Source: Listeria valentina (GTDB lineage: Bacteria; Bacillota; Bacilli; Lactobacillales; Listeriaceae). Taken from it: a stretch of DNA of 43,339 nucleotides. This document shows, in pieces, positions 25,442 through 33,047 of the stretch (its first letter is position 1; the number at the start of each line of letters is the position of its first letter). The notes under the pieces were generated by a model. The model saw nothing but the letters and a program-made list of their open reading frames with translations, was not told the DNA's origin and ran no database searches. Location: the NCBI RefSeq assembly GCF_011800755.1, contig NZ_JAATJW010000018.1, forward strand, positions 1-43,339. Reading direction: 5' to 3'. A program made the translations under genes and the position numbers.

Positions 25442-28168
25442 ATGAAATTTTTGAAAAAGGGTATTATCTCTTTATTTATTGCTTTTCTGACGGTTGCGCC
25501 CGTTTTAAACGTCGCTGGGCCATGGCAACAAAAAGTAAAAGCTGCTGACACAGCAACTTCTGATGTACCTGCTCCACCAGAAGAAATTGAAGATTTAACA
25601 AAGGTTTTTGAACCGGGAAACGGAAATGCTTCAATTAGTAGCGATGGCAAGGCAGTTAGTCTCGCTACTGGTTATTATCAGGCAGGATCGATGTTTGCAA
25701 ACTATAAATTGGATTTATCCAAAGACTTTACACTCGGATCATATTTGTATTTTGGTAAAATGGATCCGGACACGAAGTTCGCAGATGGAATTACATTTAC
25801 AATGCACAATGACAGCAGAGGTGTAACTGCGCTTGGAAATGATGGGCAGGCACTTGGAGCTTATTCTTGGGATGGCTCTTATATCCAAAATGCTTTGTCT
25901 TTTGAGTATGATTCATTCTACAATGCTTCTAATCTCGATGCTTATGACCAGAACTTAATAGAAAACACATATGGACATACAGCTTTTGTCACACCAGAAA
26001 ACTTAGGGAAACTTGAAGCTCAACCACATAATGCGGTAAGTTACATGACAGAGCAAATTGCAGATGGGTCGTGGAAAAAACTTAGTATTCATTGGGATGC
26101 GACTAACCACAAATTCACATACACATTTAATGGCGTAAGTAACTCCTATGTGATTGATCCAGTTAAGACTTTTGGATCAAATGAAGTTTATTGGGGATTC
26201 ACAGGTTCAACTGGACACTATACAGGCGCACATGATTTCCTAATTGGAATTAATGAACTGCCTCAACAACATAAAGTTACCGCTCATTATGTAGATAAAA
26301 AAACAGGACAAAAAATAAAAGATGATTATTCTGTCAATGTTGTTGAAGGAAAAAGCTACTCGGTTCCGAAAGACGAAATTGCAGATTATACGTACGACTC
26401 TTCTTCAGATCCATTAACTGGAACGATGGGCAGTCAAGATCGTGAAGTTACGCTTTACTACAATAAAAAAGAAAATCATAAATTGACAGTTCACTACGTG
26501 GATAAAGATACAGGTAAAACACTTCATACGGATTATACAGCAGATGTAAAAGAAGGGGATAGTTATACGGCTCCTAAAGAAACAATTGCTGACTATACGT
26601 ATGATTCTTCCTCTGCTCCGTTGACTGGAACGATGGGGAATAGCGACACAGAAATTACACTTTACTATAAAAAGAATATCGCTGAACATAAGTTAGTTGC
26701 TCACTATGTTGATAAAGAAACAGGTAAGTCAATCCATGCAGATTATACAGCAACTGTAAAAGAAGGAGATAGTTATACTGTTCCAAAAGAAACAATTACT
26801 GATTATACGTACAACTCTTCTTCAGAGAGTTTAACTGGGACAATGGGAACTGGAGATAAAGAAATTACAGTTTACTATGACCGAGTTTTAAAAGGAACAG
26901 TCACTGCTGATGATTTTATTATTGGTGAAGATTGGACTGTTACAGGTGAATACACTGGTGACGTTTATAAACTTGTCATTATGATTGACGGTAAAATGTC
27001 TGGTCAAAAGTTCCCAACTTCAAGTCCATATAGTCTTTATGTAGGATCTTCTAAGATCTTGAATACAAGTCAAAATGTGGAAGTTATTGCTTATGATATT
27101 AATGGAAAAGAATTAGATCGTGCTAAAGTTAACCTGATTAAAAGCGGTGGGGTTCTTAATCCAAATAGCTTTAAGGTAGGAACGGATTCTTATATTACAG
27201 GAACTTATACTGGTACGATTACAAAGATTCAGCTATATGTTGACGGCAAGTATACTGGCAAAACGATTCCTGTAAAAGATGGCAAAATTAATTATTATGC
27301 ACGCGATGTGATCACAAGTATTGATCAAAATGTGGAATTAGTGGGACTAAGTAAAAATGGTGTTGAATTGGATCGTAAACCTGTCCAACTTGTTGCTGGT
27401 GCTGGAACCATTACTGCAGATGAATATAAAGTTGGAAGTAGCTATATAACTGGGACAAGTACAGGAGACGTTGCAAAAGTACGCATCTCGGTTGATGGTG
27501 TGGAAAAAACTTCTATCGTAACTGTTAATGCTGATGGTTCTTTTAAATACTACGTAGGTGGTTTAAATCTAACAGCAACTAGCAAAGTGGAAGTTATCGG
27601 TTATAGCGCCAATTATGAAGAATTAGATCGAGATACCGTTTCGATTACTAGTGCATCTGGTACGATCTCCGCTGATACTTATAATGTAGGAAATTACTAT
27701 GTGACAGGTAAGGCAACAGGAGACGTAACCAAAGTGAAAATTGAAGTGGATGGTAAAGACTATCCAAATGCTATCACAGTTGTTAAAAGTGATGGAACAT
27801 TCAGTTATTTTGTTAATGATAAAAACATTAAAGCAGATAGCAAAGTAGAAGTTATTGGTCTAAGTTCGAAGGGCGAAGAGTTAAGTCGTGCAACAGTAAA
27901 AATTGTTGACTGGACAGGAACTATTATTCCGAACAGCTATAAGATTGGAAGCAGCTATATTACAGGCAAAGTAACTGGAAACGTTAAGCGTATTGGTCTT
28001 AAAGTAGATGGAACAGCGCTTTCTGCTTTTACAGTGGTAAAAGCAGATGGTACTTTTAGTTATTATGCAAAGGATAAAGGGATTACAGCGGACAGTAAAG
28101 TAGAGTTGATTGGAATGGATGATTCAGGCACCGCGTTTACACAAGCACAAGTAACAATTACAAAATAA
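25442..28168 (+). CDS. Secreted L-type lectin / MucBP / Ig-like repeat protein, no wall anchor
   Basis: This 908-residue protein has a signal peptide ending near VKAAD (about 35). An L-type lectin-like domain covers about 48-270 (FADGITFTMHNDSRG, SFEYDSFYN). Three MucBP repeats follow (about 277-480, each with HYVDKxTGK, GDSYxVPK and LTGTMG...YY). Five bacterial Ig-like repeats of about 85 residues close the protein (485-908; YITGxxTGDVxKVxxxVDG, EVIGxSxxGEELDR). It ends directly after the last repeat: no LPxTG, GW, LysM or membrane segment. It is therefore released or held non-covalently. Its promoter shares a 20-bp element with the Crp-like regulator gene. Confidence 0.9.
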   Translation: MKFLKKGIISLFIAFLTVAPVLNVAGPWQQKVKAADTATSDVPAPPEEIEDLTKVFEPGNGNASISSDGKAVSLATGYYQAGSMFANYKLDLSKDFTLGSYLYFGKMDPDTKFADGITFTMHNDSRGVTALGNDGQALGAYSWDGSYIQNALSFEYDSFYNASNLDAYDQNLIENTYGHTAFVTPENLGKLEAQPHNAVSYMTEQIADGSWKKLSIHWDATNHKFTYTFNGVSNSYVIDPVKTFGSNEVYWGFTGSTGHYTGAHDFLIGINELPQQHKVTAHYVDKKTGQKIKDDYSVNVVEGKSYSVPKDEIADYTYDSSSDPLTGTMGSQDREVTLYYNKKENHKLTVHYVDKDTGKTLHTDYTADVKEGDSYTAPKETIADYTYDSSSAPLTGTMGNSDTEITLYYKKNIAEHKLVAHYVDKETGKSIHADYTATVKEGDSYTVPKETITDYTYNSSSESLTGTMGTGDKEITVYYDRVLKGTVTADDFIIGEDWTVTGEYTGDVYKLVIMIDGKMSGQKFPTSSPYSLYVGSSKILNTSQNVEVIAYDINGKELDRAKVNLIKSGGVLNPNSFKVGTDSYITGTYTGTITKIQLYVDGKYTGKTIPVKDGKINYYARDVITSIDQNVELVGLSKNGVELDRKPVQLVAGAGTITADEYKVGSSYITGTSTGDVAKVRISVDGVEKTSIVTVNADGSFKYYVGGLNLTATSKVEVIGYSANYEELDRDTVSITSASGTISADTYNVGNYYVTGKATGDVTKVKIEVDGKDYPNAITVVKSDGTFSYFVNDKNIKADSKVEVIGLSSKGEELSRATVKIVDWTGTIIPNSYKIGSSYITGKVTGNVKRIGLKVDGTALSAFTVVKADGTFSYYAKDKGITADSKVELIGMDDSGTAFTQAQVTITK
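26270..26890 (+). repeat. Three tandem MucBP repeats
   Basis: Three units of about 69 codons each encode H-x-VDK-TG ... YTYDSSS-LTGTMG ... YY, the mucin-binding MucBP pattern. Confidence 0.85.
26894..28165 (+). repeat. Five bacterial Ig-like repeats
   Basis: Five diverged units of about 85 codons begin G-T-I-x-A/P and contain the TG-x-x-TG-x-V and ELDR motifs. The same module type recurs five times in the protein at 41407. Confidence 0.85.
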
Positions 28169-28174
28169 AAACAG

Positions 28175-28210
28175 ATATAAAGGGCTGTAAAGTAAAGCAG
28201 TCCTTTATAT
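28175..28210 (+). terminator. Possible weak terminator or attenuator after the lectin-MucBP-Ig gene
   Basis: ATATAAAGG (28175-28183) pairs with CCTTTATAT (28202-28210), with GCTG/CAG inside. The T-run behind is short, so read-through into the lipoprotein gene and the glycan cluster is possible. Confidence 0.5.
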
Positions 28211-28241
28211 TTACTATGAAGAATAAGGTGAATTTAACAAA

Positions 28242-28727
28242 ATGAAAAAAAGAAAAATTCTAGTTAGTGCACTAGTTGCGTTTCTTGCGATGCTCATTAT
28301 TTCAGGCTGCAGCTCGACGCCAAATAGTCAAACAAACGACAAAAATAAAGAAACGGATCAAACTACTGAAAAAGAAATGTATGTCACAAAAACTGTAAAT
28401 AAAATAGACATGAAAATCGTCGATGTTAAAACAACCGAAAATGGAAAAGGAAATAAAAACCTTGTTACCCTAGAAATGAAGTTCACTAATCATGATGTTT
28501 CAGAAGTTGGAGTAGGAGCATATGATTTTACCATGAAAGCAAAGGACAAAACTTATAAGGTATCTGCGAATGGAAATACATTTGGGGATGCTTTTCAGCC
28601 GGAAAAAACATTAAGTGGAAAGGTTTCATTTGAAATACCTAAAGATATAAAAACAGCTAAATTATTATACATGCCAGAAAAAAAAGAGTTAGCAGAATGG
28701 AATATTGTGATTCCAACGGCTAAATAA
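28242..28727 (+). CDS. DUF4352-type lipoprotein
   Basis: This 161-residue protein has a signal peptide with lipobox ISGC (Cys23), then a Thr/Lys/Asn-rich linker (about 24-45). A beta-sandwich domain follows, of the DUF4352/telokin-like kind (KNLVTLEMKFTNHDVSEV, then DAFQPEKTLSGKVSFEIP). Such lipoproteins sit on the outer membrane face and often accompany surface or stress genes. It starts after AAGGTGA and lies 22 nt before the dehydrogenase gene, so it probably opens the glycan operon. Role unknown; an assembly or binding factor is possible. Confidence 0.8.
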   Translation: MKKRKILVSALVAFLAMLIISGCSSTPNSQTNDKNKETDQTTEKEMYVTKTVNKIDMKIVDVKTTENGKGNKNLVTLEMKFTNHDVSEVGVGAYDFTMKAKDKTYKVSANGNTFGDAFQPEKTLSGKVSFEIPKDIKTAKLLYMPEKKELAEWNIVIPTAK

Positions 28728-28749
28728 AGATGAGAAAGAAGGATACACA

Positions 28750-30027
28750 TTGAAAATTACAGTTGTTGGATTAGGCTATATTGGGTTACCAACTGCGCTG
28801 ATGTTTGCTAATCATGGGCAAGAAGTGTGTGGAGTAGATATCAGTGAATCAGTCTTAAATAAGTTGACTAATGGACAAATTCATATTGAAGAACCAGGAC
28901 TGCAAAAAGAACTAGATAAAGCGCTTATGAGTGGCCGATTTCATGCTAGAAGAGAAGTAGAGCCAGCCGACACATTTATTATTTCCGTTCCAACCCCTAA
29001 TCACTCGGACACGTATAAATCTTGCAATTTAGATTATGTGGAAAGTGCCGTAAGATCTGTACTACCCGTTTTGGAAAAAGGAAACACGATCATCATTGAA
29101 TCAACAATTGCTCCGCGCTCTATGGTAGATCATATCTATCCAATGGTAGAAGCAAGTGGATTTACAGTTGGAGAAAATGTTTTCTTAGTACACTGTCCAG
29201 AACGCGTTTTACCAGGACAAGTAATCCACGAATTAATTTATAACAATCGGATTATTGGCGGAATCACAGATGCTTGCACAGAGGCTGGAAAGGCAGTGTA
29301 CAATACTTTTGTACAAGGAGAGCTTTTAGCGACAACAGCCTCCGCCGCTGAGATGTCTAAGTTGATGGAAAATACGTATCGAGATGTGAATATTGCACTT
29401 GCTAATGAACTTGTTAAGGTTTGTGATGAGCTGGATATTGATGCACTAGAAGTGATTGATCTAGCCAACAAACATCCACGAGTAAATCTTCATTCACCGG
29501 GACCGGGCGTTGGTGGGCATTGTTTGGCAGTGGATCCATACTTTATTATTGAAAAAGCTCCTAGGCAAACGCCGTTGATTCAAGCATCTCGAACAGTTAA
29601 TTCACTAATGCCAAGCTTCATTGTCCAAAAAGTAGAAGATCTATTGCATAATATAGCCAAACCAAAAATTGCTGTTCTAGGGTTGACGTATAAAGGAAAT
29701 ATTGATGATATACGAGAAAGTCCAGCTATGGAAATTTTTGATCAGCTCGTTTTTCATGCAAACTATCAAGTCAGGGCTTTCGATTCTCATGTTCAAGCTG
29801 ATTTCGTAAGTACTGATTTTAAGGAAACAATCGACGAGGTGGATCTAGTTTTGATTTTGACAGATCACCATGAATTTAAAAATTTAAAATTAGAGGACTT
29901 TGAGGCAGCGGCTTCCGAAGTCATTATTCTTGATACAAAAAATATTGCCACTCAACTTACAAATAGCGATAACTATTATAACTTAGGAAGTTTATCGAAA
30001 ATAAATACAAAAACGACACATGTATAG
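28750..30027 (+). CDS. UDP-N-acetyl-D-mannosamine/UDP-glucose 6-dehydrogenase family enzyme
   Basis: This 425-residue NAD-dependent nucleotide-sugar dehydrogenase starts with the Rossmann motif VVGLGYIGLPTALMFA, contains PTPNHSD, ESTIAPRSM and HCPERVLPGQ, and has the catalytic Cys258 in GPGVGGHCLAVDPYF. The C-terminal domain begins VLGLTYKGNIDDIRESPAMEI. HCPERVLPG and the overall pattern are closer to WecC/CapL-type (UDP-ManNAc to UDP-ManNAcA) than to Ugd. The start is a TTG behind AAGGA; no ATG precedes it in frame. It supplies an acidic sugar donor for the polysaccharide made by the glycosyltransferases that follow. No epimerase is nearby, so UDP-ManNAc must come from elsewhere. Confidence 0.9.
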   Translation: MKITVVGLGYIGLPTALMFANHGQEVCGVDISESVLNKLTNGQIHIEEPGLQKELDKALMSGRFHARREVEPADTFIISVPTPNHSDTYKSCNLDYVESAVRSVLPVLEKGNTIIIESTIAPRSMVDHIYPMVEASGFTVGENVFLVHCPERVLPGQVIHELIYNNRIIGGITDACTEAGKAVYNTFVQGELLATTASAAEMSKLMENTYRDVNIALANELVKVCDELDIDALEVIDLANKHPRVNLHSPGPGVGGHCLAVDPYFIIEKAPRQTPLIQASRTVNSLMPSFIVQKVEDLLHNIAKPKIAVLGLTYKGNIDDIRESPAMEIFDQLVFHANYQVRAFDSHVQADFVSTDFKETIDEVDLVLILTDHHEFKNLKLEDFEAAASEVIILDTKNIATQLTNSDNYYNLGSLSKINTKTTHV

Positions 30028-30051
30028 TAGTTTTTTTGGGGGAGCTGAATC

Positions 30052-31314
30052 GTGAAGGAGCAGGAAAACAAGGTGAAAAAGAAGGTTTTGGTGATTACAC
30101 AGAATTTTGCTCCAGAAATTGGAAGTGCAGCCAATCGAATGGAACGAGTTTGTGAGTTTTTAAATGAAGCAGGGGACGTGACAGTGCTTACTACAGAACC
30201 ACAGTATCCGCAAAAAGAAATCTATTCAAAAAGTCTATTCGAGCAATCTCTTTCAACTGAAATTGTGGTTAAGCGAGTAAAAACGCGAAAATATGCAACT
30301 GAAAAGAATCTCTTTTCTCGTTTTTTGCTTTATTTAGAAGTATTCATCAAATTGCTATTTGCTATTCGGCAAGAAAAGCAAAACTATGATATTATTCTTG
30401 CCACGACTCCTCCGCTTTCAATTCCATTAGTTGCTCTTTTGGCTAAAAGAAAATTTAAAGCCGATTTGGTTTTGGATATTCGCGATTTGTGGCCCGAATC
30501 AATGAGCATATTCAGCCACTCTGTTGCCACCATTGCTCGATGGTCAAGTTATTGGATAGAAAGAGTTATTTATCAGAAAGCAGATCGGATTATTGTGAAT
30601 AGTGAAGGTTTTATTCCCTTTATCCGAGAAAAAGTAGGTGAAAAAAAGGAGATTCTTTTTTTACCAAACGCATTGACGCTAGATGAATTTTATCCAGAGA
30701 GAAGTTTTGAGCGCAAGGAAAGCTTAAAGGTTGTTTATGCAGGAAACATGGGTGCTGCACAAGATTTGGACAGCTTTATTTTATTAGCTAAAAGTTTGCG
30801 AAGCTATCCTCATATTTGCTTTCAAATGATTGGTTATGGAGCGGACTATGCTCGTATTCAAAAACGAGTCAGCGATGAGCAGATTCAAAATATTGAAATT
30901 AGCCCCCCTGAGCCCAGAAAAAAAATCATTGAACATTTAAAAAAAGCAGATGTAGCATATGTTGGTCTGGAAAATATTCCAATTTTGCATACTGTAATTC
31001 CCGGAAAGGTGATTGACTACATGGGTGTGGCACTTCCGATCATCGGCGTTGCTTCTGGCTACTCAAAAAAAATAATTGAAGAAGCACGTGCTGGTATCAT
31101 ATTTGAGAAAAAGCAAATTTTGGCAATCAAAAAAGTACTACTAAATTGGGTGAATCATCCCGAAATTCGATTTTACCATGGTGAAAATGGGAGAGCGTTT
31201 GCTGAAAAGCATTTTAATTGGGAATTGAATCGGTCGCTAATGAATAAATTTGTAATGGGAGACGAAGATGAAGAAAAAAGTCACGATGTTTGTTTGGAAC
31301 GAATTTACAAATGA
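30052..31314 (+). CDS. Glycosyltransferase family 4, WbuB/WcaI-like
   Basis: This 420-residue GT-B enzyme has an N-terminal acceptor domain (VLVITQNFAPEIGSAANRM, typical of the WbuB/WcaI branch) with a membrane-associating patch (FLLYLEVFIKLLFAI). Its donor domain holds VVYAGNMGAAQDLDSF and the E/GKVIDYMGVALPIIGV region. The start is GTG behind GGGGGAGC. Its last 47 nt overlap the next gene. It likely adds a sugar to the growing lipid-linked glycan on the cytoplasmic face; donor and linkage cannot be read from sequence. Confidence 0.88.
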   Translation: MKEQENKVKKKVLVITQNFAPEIGSAANRMERVCEFLNEAGDVTVLTTEPQYPQKEIYSKSLFEQSLSTEIVVKRVKTRKYATEKNLFSRFLLYLEVFIKLLFAIRQEKQNYDIILATTPPLSIPLVALLAKRKFKADLVLDIRDLWPESMSIFSHSVATIARWSSYWIERVIYQKADRIIVNSEGFIPFIREKVGEKKEILFLPNALTLDEFYPERSFERKESLKVVYAGNMGAAQDLDSFILLAKSLRSYPHICFQMIGYGADYARIQKRVSDEQIQNIEISPPEPRKKIIEHLKKADVAYVGLENIPILHTVIPGKVIDYMGVALPIIGVASGYSKKIIEEARAGIIFEKKQILAIKKVLLNWVNHPEIRFYHGENGRAFAEKHFNWELNRSLMNKFVMGDEDEEKSHDVCLERIYK

Positions 31315-32509
31315 TGCGCGTGTCTTGCGGGAATGTACTGCACTTCATGAAGCTGGCTATCGAGTGTTCTTAATTGCTTTACGAGGCAATCAAGAAAAAT
31401 TAGAGAAACCACTTGATCAATTTTATGTGCGTCGAGTTCGCTTCAACTGGCCCAAACCTAAACGATTTTGGAGCAAGTTTTTGATTATTATTTTGTGGGG
31501 GTTACTCACGTGGTTCTCGCCTCTTTTAGGAATGATTCTTGTAGCAATGTGGTTTCTAATCTACCAAACAAAATGTGGAAGCTTTTTAAAAAAGGTCATT
31601 CAAATTGTAGAAATGATTTATTGGGGAATTAGGACTCAAACGGATGTTTATCATGCCAACGATTTAAATACCCTTTTTCAAGCCGTTGTTTGTGCGAAGT
31701 GGTTGAAAAATAAGCCGCTCGTTTTTGATTCGCATGAAGTGAATCTCAGTAGAACTGGATATAACGCAGCTTACTATGGGATAGCTGAAAAATGGTTACT
31801 CCATTTTGTTGATCGTTGTATTCATGAAAACCATACAAGAGCTAAATTTATTCGGAGAGTGTACGGATTTTATCCAGCTGTTGTTTATAACTATCCTTTT
31901 TTTTCTGATGAAACAGAAGTTCCTTACAATCTACATGAAAAATTGAATATCGCTAATGATGAGCCGATTTTGCTTTATCAAGGAGGGTTGCAAAGTGGGA
32001 GAGGACTAGAAAAGTTGATTGATGCAACGCCGTTGATCAAACGGGGCGTTGTTGTTTTTTTAGGAGATGGCAAGCTGAGAGCCGAATTGATTAGGCAAAC
32101 AGAGCGGCTGAGATTACAACACCGCATTAAATTTTTACCTAAAGTGCCCGTGGGTGAGCTGCCACTTTATACAAGAAATGCATATCTTGGTATTCAGCTA
32201 TTGAATGATACATGCTTTAATCATTATTCAGCTGCATCAAACAAATTATTTGAATACATGATGGCAGGGGTACCCGTAGTAGCTTGCTCTTTTCCAGAAA
32301 TCAGAAAAGTTGTAACAAAGGAAAAAATTGGTGTCATTGTTCAATCGAATGATGTGAATTCGATCGCAAGAGGAATCAATGAAATGTTGGATCACCCTGA
32401 AATGCGTGATGAAATGAGCCAAAATGCACGAAAAGCTCGACTTCGCTACTCGTGGGAAAGAGAGCAGGAAGGCTTTTTGCGAATTTATCAGGAATTAGTA
32501 AAGGAGTGA
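31268..32509 (+). CDS. Glycosyltransferase family 4-like with two membrane segments
   Basis: This 413-residue GT-B type enzyme begins VTMFVWNEFTNDARVLREC, the hallmark of a GT4 subgroup that binds near the N-terminus. It has two adjacent hydrophobic segments at about 66-100 (FLIIILWGLLTWFSPLLG then MILVAMWFLIY), which tether it to the membrane. The donor domain contains LYQGGLQSGRGLEKLIDA and SNKLFEYMMAGVPVVACSFPE with the conserved E near the C-terminus. It overlaps the preceding gene by 47 nt and is followed within 5 nt by the coiled-coil gene. Sugar specificity unknown. Confidence 0.87.
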   Translation: MKKKVTMFVWNEFTNDARVLRECTALHEAGYRVFLIALRGNQEKLEKPLDQFYVRRVRFNWPKPKRFWSKFLIIILWGLLTWFSPLLGMILVAMWFLIYQTKCGSFLKKVIQIVEMIYWGIRTQTDVYHANDLNTLFQAVVCAKWLKNKPLVFDSHEVNLSRTGYNAAYYGIAEKWLLHFVDRCIHENHTRAKFIRRVYGFYPAVVYNYPFFSDETEVPYNLHEKLNIANDEPILLYQGGLQSGRGLEKLIDATPLIKRGVVVFLGDGKLRAELIRQTERLRLQHRIKFLPKVPVGELPLYTRNAYLGIQLLNDTCFNHYSAASNKLFEYMMAGVPVVACSFPEIRKVVTKEKIGVIVQSNDVNSIARGINEMLDHPEMRDEMSQNARKARLRYSWEREQEGFLRIYQELVKE

Positions 32510-32513
32510 AGAA

Positions 32514-33047
32514 ATGAAATTAGAAACGGTTCCTACAGGTAAGCAATTTTTTGAGATAAAGCTACATGAAAAAGAACTTCAACTGGAAAAATCGATTCAT
32601 GAAGAAATTACATTAAAGGCTGAAAATCAAAAGTTAAAACGACAGATGGAAGAGCTACAACTTCAGCTGAAAAGTAGTGAACTAGAAACGCAAAATCTCA
32701 CTCAACAAACAAAAGAATTAGGTGCCATCCAGAAAGAAACAAAAGAAGCATTAAGGACAGAAGGAAAACTAGTGGAAGAGTTGAAGAACTCTAAAGCTGA
32801 ATTAAGTGTATATAAACAAAAAACATTCAATTTGCTAGAAGATTTGCGTCCAGTGTTACAGGAATTAACTCAAACAATTGAAAAGCTGGAAAGTAGTCAT
32901 TTTAAATTAGAGAAACAGTTAGAAAAGAAAGAACATGAATTTGAAGTTTTAAACGAGCGCTATCAAAAAGTGTTAAATACAAAAACAATGAAATGGACTG
33001 GAAAGTATTGGAAACTAAGAAAGAAAATTCTCTTAAAGAGAAAGTAA
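32514..33047 (+). CDS. Coiled-coil protein, overlapping the next glycosyltransferase
   Basis: This 177-residue protein is predicted almost entirely as a parallel coiled coil from about residue 15 to 165 (heptads such as LKRQMEELQLQLKSSELE and KLESSHFKLEKQLEKKE) and ends in a basic patch (KLRKKILLKRK). No membrane segment or enzyme motif. It starts behind AAAGGAG and its last 55 nt overlap the following gene in another frame. Coiled-coil partners of polysaccharide enzymes often set chain length or scaffold the complex (for example WbdD-type rulers); that is inference here. An alternative is that it was once the N-terminus of the next protein. Confidence 0.8.
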   Translation: MKLETVPTGKQFFEIKLHEKELQLEKSIHEEITLKAENQKLKRQMEELQLQLKSSELETQNLTQQTKELGAIQKETKEALRTEGKLVEELKNSKAELSVYKQKTFNLLEDLRPVLQELTQTIEKLESSHFKLEKQLEKKEHEFEVLNERYQKVLNTKTMKWTGKYWKLRKKILLKRK

